From Acidovorax sp. RAC01 (lineage in GTDB: Bacteria > Pseudomonadota > Gammaproteobacteria > Burkholderiales > Burkholderiaceae_C), in the NCBI RefSeq assembly GCF_001714725.1, contig NZ_CP016447.1:4273501-4337500 (forward strand): a stretch of DNA of 64,000 nucleotides, written 5' to 3'. A program made the position numbers and the translations under genes. Below the pieces are notes generated by a model, which ran no database searches, was not told where the DNA came from, and saw nothing but the letters and a program-made list of their open reading frames with translations. Positions 46,495 to 57,631 of the stretch are shown in pieces. The number at the start of each line of letters is the position of its first letter. Position 1 is the first letter of the stretch.

Positions 46495-47662
46495 GGAACC
46501 TCTTCACCAATCGGTTCTGGCTGTGCCATAGCGAGGCCGCACTAAAACAGCACCTGCTTTCGAGAGTTGGGCACGCCCAGCAGGCGCTGCGCGAGGGCAA
46601 TTGCCCGGTTTCCAGGGGCACTAAGCCCCTTGCAGACGCACCTGTCCCCGACAGGCCAGCAGTTTGTGCCTTGCCATCCACAGGTTTGAAAGCGCAAACA
46701 GCGTGACGATCTGCGCCGTGTTCTTCTTGAGCCCACGGTAGCGCACCTTCACATATCCAAACTGCTGCTTGATCACTCGGAACGGGTGCTCCACCCTGGC
46801 CCGGATGCTGGCCTTGGTGCGTTCAAGTTGATCGATCAGCACCCCCCCCTTGTCCAGAGCCCGGCGCAACCCAGGGCGCATGGCCACATGCCATCGCACG
46901 TTCTTGTTGGCATCGGGCCGCCTGTCCACCCCTTGGTAGCCCGCGTCACCAAAGGCATCAGTTTCTTGCCCATGCAGCAGACTGTTTGCTTCAACCACGT
47001 CGTTCACATTGCCGCTGGTGCCTCGAACGCTGTGCACCAGGCCTGAGTCCGCATCTACGCCAATGTGGGCCTTCATGCCGAAGTACCACTGGTTGCCCTT
47101 CTTGCTTTGGTGCATCTCGGGGTCGCGCTCGCCCTTTTGATTCTTGGTGGAGCTGGGTGCGGCAATGAGCGTGGCATCCACCACCGTGCCCGCTTTGAGT
47201 TGCAGCCCTTTGGCCTGCAGCAGCGCATTGACGGTAGCGAGTATTTGTTCGGCCAGCTTGTGGCGCTCCAGCAGATGCCTGAAACGCAAGATGCTCGATT
47301 CACTGGGGATGTGTTCATCCCAGTGAGACAGGCCGGCAAAGTCCCGAAAGGCAGGCACGTCGTGCAGTGCTTCTTCCATGGCTGGGTCGCTGAGCTTGAA
47401 CCACTGCTGCATGAAATGGATGCGCAGCAGGATCTGCACCGAAAAAGGCTGCTGGCCCCGGCGTCCGCACTCGGGTGCGTAGGGCTCTATCAGCGAGACC
47501 AGTTCAGCCCAGGGCACCACCAGTTCCATGGAGTCAAGGAATTCACGCTTGCGCGTGCGCTTGGTGGTGTTGCTCAGTCCCAGGCTGCTTTGCTTCATGG
47601 CCTTATTGTCTGGGCTTCAGCCATGTCCAGGCACACAGCGCAGGGATTTGTGCAGAGGGACC
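46495..47662. mobile_element. IS5-family insertion sequence (1168 bp)
   Basis: One transposase gene on the minus strand and imperfect terminal inverted repeats: GGAACCTCTTCACCAATC at the left and GGTCCCTCTGCACAAATC (reading inward from the right) match at 14 of 18 positions. It is flanked by CTAG duplications. Size, ends and target are typical for the family. The element is inserted into a dispersed intergenic repeat and disrupts no gene. Confidence 0.88.
46621..47598 (-). CDS. IS5-family transposase
   Basis: 325 residues, apparently intact. The N-terminal IS5 domain (YAPECGRRGQQPFSVQILLRIHFMQQWF) is followed by the DDE catalytic region: VVDATLIAAPSSTKN (first Asp), DAFGDAGYQGVDRR (second Asp) and RARVEHPFRVIKQQFGYVKVRYRG (Glu). 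Cuts and joins the ends of the element. No frameshift or stop is seen, so the element may still be active. Confidence 0.95.
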   Translation of the reverse strand: MKQSSLGLSNTTKRTRKREFLDSMELVVPWAELVSLIEPYAPECGRRGQQPFSVQILLRIHFMQQWFKLSDPAMEEALHDVPAFRDFAGLSHWDEHIPSESSILRFRHLLERHKLAEQILATVNALLQAKGLQLKAGTVVDATLIAAPSSTKNQKGERDPEMHQSKKGNQWYFGMKAHIGVDADSGLVHSVRGTSGNVNDVVEANSLLHGQETDAFGDAGYQGVDRRPDANKNVRWHVAMRPGLRRALDKGGVLIDQLERTKASIRARVEHPFRVIKQQFGYVKVRYRGLKKNTAQIVTLFALSNLWMARHKLLACRGQVRLQGA

Positions 47663-47690
47663 CTAGCGGCCATTTTGAGCAAGAGATGGG
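47663..47690. repeat. Target duplication CTAG and right part of dispersed repeat copy 6
   Basis: CTAG at 47663-47666 followed by CGGCCATTTTGAGCAAGAG, the tail of the repeat whose head lies left of the insertion sequence. Confidence 0.65.
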
Positions 47691-47781
47691 GCGAATATGC
47701 CCGGTGTGCCCGCCAGGAAACGCGCAGGCGATGCTTCTTGCGGACGGGCCACCCCCTCAGGCGATTCGCCAGGATCGGCAA

Positions 47782-47818
47782 TAAAAAAACCGCTGCAGCC
47801 TTGCGACTGCAGCGGTTT
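47782..47818 (-). terminator. Strong terminator of the tRNA array (minus strand)
   Basis: A 12-bp perfect stem AAACCGCTGCAG/CTGCAGCGGTTT with an eight-base loop, followed on the minus strand by a T-run. It ends transcription from the duplicated tRNA cassettes. Confidence 0.92.
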
Positions 47819-47823
47819 ACATC

Positions 47824-47900
47824 TGGCGGAGTGGACGGGACTCGAACCCGCGACCCCCGGCGTGACAGGCCGGTATTCTAACCAACTGAACTACCACTCC
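47824..47900 (-). tRNA. tRNA-Asp (GTC), cassette 1
   Basis: 77 nt including encoded CCA. Acceptor stem GGAGTGG pairs with CCACTCC, anticodon loop CTGTCAC with GTC, and the T-loop GGTTCGAGTCC is intact. Identical to the copy at 48208. Confidence 0.97.
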
Positions 47901-47952
47901 TGGCAGGCAGCTTTCGCTTGCATTTCTTCAACACAAGCCAAGCGCTACAACT

Positions 47953-48028
47953 TGGCGACCCCACGGGGATTCGAACCCCGGTACTCACCGTGAAAGGGTG
48001 ATGTCCTAGGCCTCTAGACGATGGGGTC
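47953..48028 (-). tRNA. tRNA-Glu (TTC), cassette 1
   Basis: 76 nt including encoded CCA. Acceptor GACCCCA/TGGGGTC, anticodon loop CTTTCAC with TTC, T-loop GGTTCGAATCC. Identical to the copy at 48337. Encoded downstream of gltX. Confidence 0.97.
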
Positions 48029-48067
48029 AAAACCTTGGAACTAACCGAACTGACTTCTCAAACTCTG

Positions 48068-48143
<76 letters not shown>

Positions 48144-48149
48144 ACGGGC

Positions 48150-48167
48150 CTTTGGCATATGCCAAAG
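48150..48167. other. 18-bp perfect palindrome between tRNA cassettes
   Basis: CTTTGGCATATGCCAAAG, in the 64-base gap between the two tRNA cassettes, immediately next to a terminator. Possibly a second hairpin or an operator. Confidence 0.5.
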
Positions 48168-48199
48168 AAAAACCCTTGCACATCAAAGACCTGCAAGGG
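48168..48199 (-). terminator. Terminator between tRNA cassettes
   Basis: CCCTTGCA/TGCAAGGG stem with an 11-base loop, then TTTTT on the minus strand. The upstream cassette (48208-48527) could end here, leaving the downstream cassette dependent on read-through or its own promoter. Confidence 0.7.
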
Positions 48200-48207
48200 C
48201 TTTTGAC

Positions 48208-48284
48208 TGGCGGAGTGGACGGGACTCGAACCCGCGACCCCCGGCGTGACAGGCCGGTATTCTAACCAACTGAACTACCACTCC
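48208..48284 (-). tRNA. tRNA-Asp (GTC), cassette 2
   Basis: Same 77-nt sequence as 47824-47900. Confidence 0.97.
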
Positions 48285-48336
48285 TGGCAGGCAGCTTTCG
48301 CTTGCATTTCTTCAACACAAGCCAAGCGCTACAACT

Positions 48337-48412
48337 TGGCGACCCCACGGGGATTCGAACCCCGGTACTCACCGTGAAAGGGTGATGTCCTAGGCCTCTA
48401 GACGATGGGGTC
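48337..48412 (-). tRNA. tRNA-Glu (TTC), cassette 2
   Basis: Same 76-nt sequence as 47953-48028. Confidence 0.97.
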
Positions 48413-48451
48413 AAAACCTTGGAACTAACCGAACTGACTTCTCAAACTCTG

Positions 48452-48527
<76 letters not shown>

Positions 48528-48577
48528 ACTGAATGACGCCATTCACACTGTGTTTGGCGTCACTACCTGAGCCTTGA

Positions 48578-48607
48578 ATTATAGACAGATTTTCAGCGGT
48601 TTCGCAA
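48578..48607 (-). promoter_or_regulatory. Predicted tRNA-array promoter overlapping the gltX 3' end
   Basis: On the minus strand: -35 TTGCGA, 18-base spacer, perfect -10 TATAAT, about 50 bases before the first tRNA-Ala. The -35 and part of the spacer lie inside the last codons of gltX. Confidence 0.6.
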
Positions 48608-50014
48608 ACGCGCTACAACTTTTTCACGGCCCACAAGCTCCAGCACGGCATCCACCGAAGGTGTGTGCGCTGTGCCTGCTGTGAGAACCCGCGCAGGCAT
48701 GGCCAGCTGAGGCATCTTGAGGCCCTGCGCGGTCAGCACCTGCTTGAACGCGGCGCTGATCGACGCCTTGTCCCAGGCACACGCCGTCAGCGCATCTGCC
48801 AGCGCGTCCAGAGCCGGAGCGATGGCCGCAGTGACATGCTGGGCGCGTTCGGCGGGGTCCGCACTGACGTCGCCATAGAAAACATGGGCCCAGTCAGCCA
48901 AGGCCACCGTGGTGTCGCAGCGGTCCTTGAACAGCGCGCAAATGCGGGCCAGCCGGCCATCGTCGATATCGCTTTGCGCCACGCCGCGCTGCAGCAATCG
49001 AGGAGCCACCAGTGCCGCCAGGGCGTCGTCCGCCATCGCTTTCAGATGCTGCGCGTTGACCCAGCGCAGCTTTGCCTCATCAAACTGCGCTGCGCTGCGG
49101 CCCAGATGGTCCAGGTTGAACCACTGCAGGAATTGCTCGCGGCTGAAGATCTCGTCATCGCCGTGACTCCAGCCCAGGCGGGCCAGGTAATTGAGCATGG
49201 CGTCGGCCAGATACCCCTCGTCGCGGTATTGCGTGACAGGCTTGGCGCCATTGCGCTTACTCATCTTCTCGCCCTGCTCATTGAGCACCGTGGGCAGGTG
49301 GGCATACACCGGCGGCTCCTTGCCGAGAGCACGGAAGATGTTGATCTGGCGCGGCGTGTTGTTCACGTGGTCGTCGCCCCGGATCACATGGGTGATCGCC
49401 ATGTCAATATCGTCCACCACCACACAGAAGTTGTAGGTGGGCGTACCGTCGGGCCGCGCGATCACGAGGTCATCGAGCTCATCATTGCTGATCTCGATGC
49501 GTCCCTTGACCTTGTCGTCCCACGCCACCACGCCGCCCTGCGGGTTCTTGAATCGCAGGACCGGCTGCACCCCCTCTGGTACGGCAGGGAGCTGCTTGCC
49601 AGCCTCGGGACGCCAGGTTCCGTCATAGCGGGGTTTCTCCTTGGCCGCCATCTGCCGCTCGCGCAGCGCATCCAGCTCTGCCACGCTGGTGTAGCAGGGA
49701 TAAACGTGCCCGGCGGCCTGGAGTTGCGCCAATACCTCCTTGTAGCGGTCCATGCGCTGCATCTGGTAGAACGGGCCCTCGTCGGGATCCATACCGAGCC
49801 ACGACATGCCTTCCAGGATCACATCCACAGCAGCCTGGCTTGAGCGCTCCAGGTCGGTGTCTTCGATGCGAAGGATGAAGTCACCGCCGGTTGCCCTTGC
49901 AAAGGCCCAGGGGTAAAGCGCCGAACGGATGTTGCCCAAATGGATGAACCCGGTGGGCGACGGAGCAAAACGGGTGCGAACGCGACCCGTAGTGGATGAG
50001 GTTTGGTCAGTCAT
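48593..50014 (-). CDS. gltX: Glutamate--tRNA ligase
   Basis: 473 residues, full length. Class I motifs: [20 protein letters not shown] (HIGH-type) near residue 15-34 and EKMSKRNGA (KMSKS-type) near 252. Charges tRNA-Glu with glutamate. Leftward, directly upstream of the tRNA array that includes two tRNA-Glu genes. The tRNAs appear to have their own promoter at the gltX end. Confidence 0.97.
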   Translation of the reverse strand: MTDQTSSTTGRVRTRFAPSPTGFIHLGNIRSALYPWAFARATGGDFILRIEDTDLERSSQAAVDVILEGMSWLGMDPDEGPFYQMQRMDRYKEVLAQLQAAGHVYPCYTSVAELDALRERQMAAKEKPRYDGTWRPEAGKQLPAVPEGVQPVLRFKNPQGGVVAWDDKVKGRIEISNDELDDLVIARPDGTPTYNFCVVVDDIDMAITHVIRGDDHVNNTPRQINIFRALGKEPPVYAHLPTVLNEQGEKMSKRNGAKPVTQYRDEGYLADAMLNYLARLGWSHGDDEIFSREQFLQWFNLDHLGRSAAQFDEAKLRWVNAQHLKAMADDALAALVAPRLLQRGVAQSDIDDGRLARICALFKDRCDTTVALADWAHVFYGDVSADPAERAQHVTAAIAPALDALADALTACAWDKASISAAFKQVLTAQGLKMPQLAMPARVLTAGTAHTPSVDAVLELVGREKVVARLRNR

Positions 50015-50141
50015 AAAAAATTGCCATGCGCCTGTGCGCGAGCCCCAGATCGGGGCGATTGAAAACGGTGCTGCCGGGACACTCTCGGCACTGCCCGGAA
50101 TCTGACGCCGATCCTCGCTCTTCGCGGGCCGGCCCGCCAGC

Positions 50142-51647
50142 TCAGGCCGTCTGCGCGTTGGGCAGGGCCAGGCGCGAGGTGTCCTCCTCGCCTTCTTCCG
50201 CGCCGCCGCGCCCTTCGTTCAGGCTCGCAATGCCCTCAGCCGTAATGTCGCCTGTCACGTAGACACCGTCGAAACACGATGCATCAAAACCGGCAATCGC
50301 GGCATTGAGCGAGCCCACGGCCCTCTTCATGCCATCCACGTCCTGATAGATGAGTGCGTCGCAGCCAATGGCCTGCCGAATCTCTTCGACCGTACGGCCG
50401 TGGGCTACCAGTTCGCTGCTGGTGGGCATGTCGATGCCATAGACGTTCGGGTAGCGCACTGGAGGAGCCGCGCTGGCGAGGTACACCTTGCGGGCTCCAG
50501 CGTCGCGCGCCATCTGCACAATTTCGCGACTGGTCGTTCCGCGCACGATGGAGTCATCGACCAACAGGACGTTGCGGCCTTTGAACTCGCTGCCAATCAC
50601 ATTGAGTTTCTGGCGTACGGACTTCTTGCGAACGCCCTGCCCCGGCATGATGAACGTGCGGCCCACGTAGCGGTTTTTGACAAACCCTTCGCGGTACGGA
50701 ATGCCCAGAAGGTGGGCCAGCTGCGTTGCGCTGGGGCGGCTTGACTCCGGAATCGGAATGATGACGTCGATCTCGCTCGGCGGCACGGTGGACACCACGC
50801 GCTTGGCCAGGGCTTCGCCCAGATTGAGCCGAGCCTGGTACACCGAGATGCCATCCAGCACCGAGTCGGGACGCGCCAAATACACAAACTCGAAAATGCA
50901 CGGATTGAGTTGCGGGTTCGCAGCACATTGTCGCGCGTGCACCTTGCCATCCAGCGTGATGAAGATGGCCTCACCCGGGTCGATGTTGCGCTCGAAGACA
51001 TGGGATGTGCCCTCCAGTGCTACGGATTCGCTTCCCACCATCACCGTTCCGTCCTGGCTGCGGCCCATGGCCAGAGGCCGGATGCCGTGCGGATCACGGA
51101 AGGCCAGAAGACCGTGGCCTGCGATCAGCGCGATCACCGCGTAGGAACCCTTGATCCGTCGATGGACCGCCTCCACCGCCTTGAAGACATCCTCGGGCTG
51201 AAGCGCTACACCGCGTGTCGAACGCTCCAGTTCATGGGCAAACACATTGAGCAGAACTTCGGAGTCGCTGTCCGTGTTGGTGTGCCGATGGTCTGTCTGG
51301 AACAGTTCAGTGCGCAACTCCCGCGCGTTGGTCAGGTTTCCGTTGTGCACCAGGACAATGCCAAAGGGTGCGTTGACATAAAACGGCTGCGCTTCCTCCT
51401 CGCTGAACGCATTGCCAGCCGTGGGATACCGCACCTGCCCCAGGCCGACATTGCCCGGCAGCGCTCGCATGTTGCGCGTGCGGAACACATCGCGCACCAT
51501 GCCCTTGGCCTTGTGCATGAAGAACTTGCGGCCTTGCTGGGTCACGATACCGGCTGCATCCTGGCCGCGGTGCTGCAGCAGCAGCAATGCGTCATAAATC
51601 AGCTGATTGACAGGCGCTGGACTGACGACGCCGACGATTCCACACAT
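50142..51647 (-). CDS. purF: Amidophosphoribosyltransferase
   Basis: 501 residues from [30 protein letters not shown]. Cys2 becomes the N-terminal nucleophile of the glutaminase domain after Met removal, so this start is certain and the upstream extension was rejected. The PRPP-binding motif [15 protein letters not shown] lies in the C-terminal domain. First committed step of purine synthesis: PRPP + glutamine to phosphoribosylamine. Follows cvpA as in many Proteobacteria. A PurR-type operator was not seen. Confidence 0.97.
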   Translation of the reverse strand: MCGIVGVVSPAPVNQLIYDALLLLQHRGQDAAGIVTQQGRKFFMHKAKGMVRDVFRTRNMRALPGNVGLGQVRYPTAGNAFSEEEAQPFYVNAPFGIVLVHNGNLTNARELRTELFQTDHRHTNTDSDSEVLLNVFAHELERSTRGVALQPEDVFKAVEAVHRRIKGSYAVIALIAGHGLLAFRDPHGIRPLAMGRSQDGTVMVGSESVALEGTSHVFERNIDPGEAIFITLDGKVHARQCAANPQLNPCIFEFVYLARPDSVLDGISVYQARLNLGEALAKRVVSTVPPSEIDVIIPIPESSRPSATQLAHLLGIPYREGFVKNRYVGRTFIMPGQGVRKKSVRQKLNVIGSEFKGRNVLLVDDSIVRGTTSREIVQMARDAGARKVYLASAAPPVRYPNVYGIDMPTSSELVAHGRTVEEIRQAIGCDALIYQDVDGMKRAVGSLNAAIAGFDASCFDGVYVTGDITAEGIASLNEGRGGAEEGEEDTSRLALPNAQTA

Positions 51648-51728
51648 AGTTCGATTCCATCCGTTTGCGGGAAAAGCCCCGCGGCAACCATGCAAAGGCG
51701 GCTTTTGGCCACGTGAGCACGGGATTCT

Positions 51729-52217
51729 TCAAGCAGGCAAATGCCTTGCAAATTCTTCAGGCAACAGGGGGCCCAGCCCCCGCAACGCGTCGGCCAAAAG
51801 CGGCGCGGCCTGGGACTGCTGCCAACCGATGGTTCCACCGATCGGCGTCAACCCTGCAACCACCGCGGCCACCAGCAGCAACACGAAGCCGCGTACCAGT
51901 CCAAACGCAGCGCCCAGCATCCGGTCGGCAGGCCTGAGGCCGATGGCCTCGATCAGCTTCTTTGCCAACCAGGCCAGCACTCCGCACGCAAAGACGGTTG
52001 CCACGAACACCAGTACAAAACCCGCCGCATACCGAAGCGTGTCACTGGCCTCTCCCATCGGGAGCATCGCTGCCATGTCGGCGGCAAACCACTGCGCCAC
52101 AAAGAAAGCCGTCACCCATCCCAGGACAGACAGCACCTCATAGACCAGCCCCCGCCACGCGCCGATGCACATGGATGCGATAAGCACACCAGCAAAGATC
52201 CAGTCCAGCGCGGCCAT
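51729..52217 (-). CDS. cvpA: CvpA family protein
   Basis: 162 residues, four membrane helices, starting MAALDWIFAGVLIASMCIGAWRGLVYE. Inner-membrane protein required for colicin V production in E. coli; also linked to envelope stress. The order SPOR protein-cvpA-purF is conserved. The in-frame TTG upstream is a poorer start. Confidence 0.92.
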   Translation of the reverse strand: MAALDWIFAGVLIASMCIGAWRGLVYEVLSVLGWVTAFFVAQWFAADMAAMLPMGEASDTLRYAAGFVLVFVATVFACGVLAWLAKKLIEAIGLRPADRMLGAAFGLVRGFVLLLVAAVVAGLTPIGGTIGWQQSQAAPLLADALRGLGPLLPEEFARHLPA

Positions 52218-52247
52218 GTCACTCGGCAATTGAAGGCCCCCGGCGCC

Positions 52248-53093
52248 TCAGAGCGTCAACACCGAGGCCGGGAGATCCAGCGCCTTCACACGGGCCGCAG
52301 CCTTGTCAGCCTCAGCGCGATTGCCAAAGGGCCCCACCCGCACGCGCGTCCGCTTGCCATCCTTGGTGTCCACCACCTGGGCATAGGTCTTGAGCCCGGC
52401 ACGCTCGACCTTGGCCCGCACCTCGCGGGCCTTGTCCGCGTCGGCAAAGGCGCCCACCTGAACAATGAAACGGGCTTCTTCGGCCACAGCCGGTGTGTCC
52501 ATCGTGCGCCCCTCCAGCAGGGCCCGCGCGCGGCTGGCGTCGTCGGGTCTTGCTGCAGGCTTTGGCTCTGCGGGCGCCGGCGGTTTGGGCTCAGGCTTTG
52601 GCTCAGGCTTGGGAGTGCCAGGCAGCGCAGCGCCCCTGGATGCCGGCACACGCGCAGCGGGCGGGACCAGTTCTTCGCCATCCGAAAGTCCTGCCCCTAC
52701 CGCCCCCTTGGGCGGCGCAGCGGCAGGACGGGCCGACGTCGTCGCGGAAGCTGGGCCAGATTCCGCCACCGCCGACACTGCCGGTTTTGCAGCCGTCGCC
52801 GAGGGCGCTGACGATACGGCAGGACCAGGCACGACCAGCGGCGCGACCTTGTTTCGGTCGGGAATCTCGATGGGGATGTCCACCGGGATCGGGCGCGGCT
52901 GGGTATCGAACAAAAGAGGGAACCCCACCACACCGATCAGCACCAGCACGGCTGCACCGATCAGCCGGTGCCGCGCGCGACGACGCATGGCTTCAACGGT
53001 CTCTGCCTGGGGGGTTGTACGTGGGCGCTTCACCGGCTTGTCGGTCTGCTTTTGCTCACCTTGACCGGGCCACCGAAACTTGAAAAATGCCAT
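52248..53093 (-). CDS. SPOR-domain cell-division protein (DedD-like)
   Basis: 281 residues. Cytoplasmic N-terminus, one membrane helix near residues 44-62 (LIGAAVLVLIGVVGFPLLF), a Pro/Ala-rich linker with KPEPKPEPKP, and a C-terminal SPOR domain (ARFIVQVGAFADADKAREVRAKVERAGL). SPOR domains bind denuded septal peptidoglycan, so a division-site role like DedD is expected. Between folC and cvpA, as dedD is in E. coli. Confidence 0.9.
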   Translation of the reverse strand: MAFFKFRWPGQGEQKQTDKPVKRPRTTPQAETVEAMRRRARHRLIGAAVLVLIGVVGFPLLFDTQPRPIPVDIPIEIPDRNKVAPLVVPGPAVSSAPSATAAKPAVSAVAESGPASATTSARPAAAPPKGAVGAGLSDGEELVPPAARVPASRGAALPGTPKPEPKPEPKPPAPAEPKPAARPDDASRARALLEGRTMDTPAVAEEARFIVQVGAFADADKAREVRAKVERAGLKTYAQVVDTKDGKRTRVRVGPFGNRAEADKAAARVKALDLPASVLTL

Positions 53094-53115
53094 GGAGTGA
53101 TAACTCGTGCGGACC

Positions 53116-54441
53116 TTAAGCGCCCAGATGTTTGGCCTGCAGGCGTGGGGTTCCATTCACCAGAACGCCGCCTACCGTGTAGAACGAGCCAAAGACCACA
53201 ATTCTATCAGCGGGGTCCGCCGCGGCGACCGCAGCCTGCAGCGCCGCCATGGGGTCTGCGTGCAACGAAGATGTCACCTCGCGGCGGCCGCCTGCCACCA
53301 TCTGCACCGCATTCCACTTTTGCTGCAGCCCTGCGGCAGACTCCGCGCGCGGGGTCGGCAGATTCGTGAAGTACCAGCGATCGATCAGCGGGCCCACCTT
53401 GGCGAGCATAGGTGCCAGATCCTTGTCGGCCATTGCACCAAACACGGCATGCGTAGTCGGGAAAAACCCCATGGCGTCCAGATTGGCGGTCAGTGCCGCC
53501 ACGGAATGGGGGTTGTGCGCCACGTCCAGCACCAGTGTGGGCTGGCCCGGAACAATCTGGAACCTGCCGGGCAGCTCGACCATGGCCATGCCGTTGCGCA
53601 CGGCCTGTGCCGTCACCGGAAGGCGCTCGCGAATGGCCTCGAAGGCCGCAAGCACGCCGGAAGCATTGATCAGCTGGTTGGCTCCGCGCAACGACGGGTA
53701 CGCCAGACCGGCATACCGTCTGCCGCGCCTGGCCCAGCTCCACTGCTGCTTGTCGCCCGAAAAATTGAAGTCATGGCCAAAGCGCCAGAGCTCCGCGCCG
53801 ATTTCCAGGGCGTGATCGATCACACTTTGTGGCGCCATGGGGTCGCCGACGATGACTGGCCGGCCGGTGCGCATGATGCCGGCCTTCTCCCGGCCGATGC
53901 TTTCGCGGTCAGGCCCCAGGAACTCGGCATGGTCGATGTCAATGCTCGTGATGATGGCGCAGTCGGTATCGATGATGTTCGTTGCATCCAGGCGCCCGCC
54001 CAGGCCGACCTCCAGGATGGCGACATCAAGCTTCGCGTGGCTCATGAGCCGAAGGATGGCCAGCGTGCTGAACTCGAAGTACGTCAAGGAGACTTCGTTG
54101 CCATTTTGCAATCTGGCGCTTTCCACCGCTTGAAAGTGCGCTATCAAATCCGTAGCGTTGACGATTTCACCGTGCACACGGCAGCGCTCCTCGAAATGCA
54201 CCAGATGGGGGGACGTGTACACGCCCGTGCGGTAGCCAGCCTGCAGGGCCACAGCCTCCAGCATGGCGCACGTCGAGCCCTTTCCATTGGTGCCTGCCAC
54301 GGTGATCACGGGGCACTCAAAGCGCAGATTGAGTCTGCGCGCAACTTCGCGCACACGGTCGAGGCCCATGTCGATGCCGACAGGGTGCAGTTCTTCGCAG
54401 TGGCGGAGCCAGCCTTCAAGGGTAGTCGGTTTGATTTGCAT
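53116..54441 (-). CDS. folC: Bifunctional folylpolyglutamate synthase / dihydrofolate synthase
   Basis: 441 residues from MQIKPTTLEGWLRHCEELHPVGIDMGL. Mur-ligase-like fold: P-loop TVAGTNGKGSTCAMLEAVA near residue 50, YTSPHLVHFEERCRV, EVGLGGRLDATNII and DVAHNPHS in the C-terminal domain. Adds glutamate to dihydropteroate and folates. The frame extends 55 codons upstream across the divergent ArsC-like gene; that is not used. Leads the group folC-SPOR-cvpA-purF. Confidence 0.96.
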   Translation of the reverse strand: MQIKPTTLEGWLRHCEELHPVGIDMGLDRVREVARRLNLRFECPVITVAGTNGKGSTCAMLEAVALQAGYRTGVYTSPHLVHFEERCRVHGEIVNATDLIAHFQAVESARLQNGNEVSLTYFEFSTLAILRLMSHAKLDVAILEVGLGGRLDATNIIDTDCAIITSIDIDHAEFLGPDRESIGREKAGIMRTGRPVIVGDPMAPQSVIDHALEIGAELWRFGHDFNFSGDKQQWSWARRGRRYAGLAYPSLRGANQLINASGVLAAFEAIRERLPVTAQAVRNGMAMVELPGRFQIVPGQPTLVLDVAHNPHSVAALTANLDAMGFFPTTHAVFGAMADKDLAPMLAKVGPLIDRWYFTNLPTPRAESAAGLQQKWNAVQMVAGGRREVTSSLHADPMAALQAAVAAADPADRIVVFGSFYTVGGVLVNGTPRLQAKHLGA

Positions 54442-54489
54442 ACAGCCCCTGATTGTCGCCCAGCGCGCAGTTCGAGCATGATGGAAGCC

Positions 54490-54876
54490 ATGACATCCAC
54501 CCAGATCACCCTCTACGGAATTTCCAACTGCGACACCGTGAAAAAAGCCCGGGCATGGTTCACCGCCCAGGCACTTTCCCACGATTTCCATGATTTCAAG
54601 AAACAAGGCGTGCCGACCGATGCACTAGACCGCTGGACCGCAGCGGTCAGCTGGCAAAAACTGGTGAACCGCAGCGGCACCACCTGGCGCAAGCTCGATG
54701 CACCAACCCAGAGCGCAGTCGTGGATGCATTGACCGCCAGCGCATTGATGACCGCACAGCCCAGCGTGATCAAGCGGCCTGTGGTCGAACTGCGGCGGGG
54801 GAGCGACCATTTGATTACGGTGGGCTACGTGCCTGAGCAGTGGGAAGCCTGGACGCAGCACCACATCACCCCGTGA
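54490..54876 (+). CDS. ArsC/Spx-family reductase-like protein (YffB type)
   Basis: 128 residues from MTSTQITLYGISNCDTVKKARAWF. In-frame ATGs 3 and 4 codons earlier are possible starts. Thioredoxin-like ArsC fold with a single Cys in GISNCDTVKKA and the IKRPVVE segment that normally precedes the binding loop. Such proteins are glutathione-dependent thiol reductases or regulators; arsenate reduction is not implied. The same frame extends far upstream, antisense to folC, but similarity begins here. Divergent from folC. Confidence 0.85.
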   Translation: MTSTQITLYGISNCDTVKKARAWFTAQALSHDFHDFKKQGVPTDALDRWTAAVSWQKLVNRSGTTWRKLDAPTQSAVVDALTASALMTAQPSVIKRPVVELRRGSDHLITVGYVPEQWEAWTQHHITP

Positions 54877-55007
54877 AAGCCCTCGCACTCGGAAGCCTGC
54901 ACGAATCTTTACGCAGATTTACGGACAAACTGCACCCGCTTGAGGCCCTGGGCCTAAACTTTTCCCCGGTCGGATGCGTTATGTACCGACCCAAAGGAGT
55001 TTCTTTC

Positions 55008-55655
55008 ATGAAAACAATCATCGCTTTCGCTTCCATGGTGGCCGTCGCCGGAATGGCCAACGCCCAGGAACAGGGCCGCGTGCTGTCTGCCACGCCCATC
55101 GTTCAGCAAGTGGCTACCCCGCAGCAGGTGTGCGGTAACGAAACGGTTTACAACGGCCACCGAACTACGGGGGCCGGCGCTGTGGTAGGCGCGATTGCAG
55201 GGGGCGCAGCCGGCAACGCCATCGGCAAAGGGAGCGGACGAGCCGCGGCTACGGCGATCGGGCTGATCGGCGGTGCGGTGCTTGGCAACCAGATCGAAGG
55301 CGGCCAGCCGCAGTACCAGAACGTGCAGCGCTGTACGACCGAAACTTACTATGAAAACCGCACCGTGGGTTACGACGTGGTGTACGAATACGCGGGGCGG
55401 CAGTACAGCACGCGCACCCAGAACGATCCTGGTGGCTGGATCCCGCTGACCGTTCAGCCTGCGGGCCAGACTTACTCAACACGCCCAGACCCTTATGCCC
55501 CCAACGGGGTGTACAGCCAACCGGGGGTGGTCACCTCCACATACCCCCGCGGCCCGGTCTATCAGCAACCGACCTACATCACGCCACCAGTCACCGTAAT
55601 CGAGTACGGGTACGACGGTGGCTACCCGCACCATCGAAACCCCTACTGGCGATAG
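55008..55655 (+). CDS. Glycine-zipper 2TM-domain outer-membrane/periplasmic protein
   Basis: 215 residues. Signal peptide MKTIIAFASMVAVAGMANAQ, AAAGGAG-type ribosome site (AAAGGAG) seven bases before the ATG. The segment GAGAVVGAIAGGAAGNAIGKGSGRAAATAIGLIGGAVLGNQIEG has the alternating Gly pattern of the glycine-zipper 2TM/Rick_17kDa domain. The C-terminal half is Tyr/Pro-rich (YAPNGVYSQPGVVTSTYPRG), suggesting a flexible extracytoplasmic tail. No lipobox Cys. Role unknown; relatives sit in the envelope. Terminator follows. Confidence 0.85.
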   Translation: MKTIIAFASMVAVAGMANAQEQGRVLSATPIVQQVATPQQVCGNETVYNGHRTTGAGAVVGAIAGGAAGNAIGKGSGRAAATAIGLIGGAVLGNQIEGGQPQYQNVQRCTTETYYENRTVGYDVVYEYAGRQYSTRTQNDPGGWIPLTVQPAGQTYSTRPDPYAPNGVYSQPGVVTSTYPRGPVYQQPTYITPPVTVIEYGYDGGYPHHRNPYWR

Positions 55656-55708
55656 CGGGGTGTGCCACGGCGACGCCTCACACATCGCCGGAATGTGCCA
55701 ACCGAGTG

Positions 55709-55735
55709 AAAGGAGCCACGCTGGCTCCTTTTTTT
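55709..55735 (+). terminator. Rho-independent terminator after the glycine-zipper gene
   Basis: AAAGGAGCCA, loop CGC, TGGCTCCTTT, then T-run. Confidence 0.88.
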
Positions 55736-55832
55736 CGCAAGAGTTACGACAAACAACTTCGGGACCACGCCGGGAGCGCCTTCGCGCCCTACCCTAAAAT
55801 CGGTGGTTTCTCCCATATCAGGCACCGCATTC

Positions 55833-57519
<1,687 letters not shown>

Positions 57520-57538
57520 GGTCTGTTGCCAAACAGAG

Positions 57539-57568
57539 AAAAGGCCGTACGATGTAACAGCCTTTTTT
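57539..57568 (+). terminator. Probable terminator after argG
   Basis: AAAAGGC and GCCTTTT pair around a 14-base loop, followed by further T. Short stem, so moderate strength. Confidence 0.55.
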
Positions 57569-57631
57569 CACATCACTTAAATCATTTTTAGCATAAAATA
57601 TGACACTTCAACCCATTCACGGAGAAGCGTC

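Noticed and set aside
47528..47993. Small open frames running through the IS edge and tRNA genes
   Set aside because: They overlap tRNA genes and the transposase antisense; no coding signal.
53107..54489. Long N-terminal extension of the ArsC-like frame
   Set aside because: It is antisense to folC; similarity to the ArsC/Spx family starts only at 54490.
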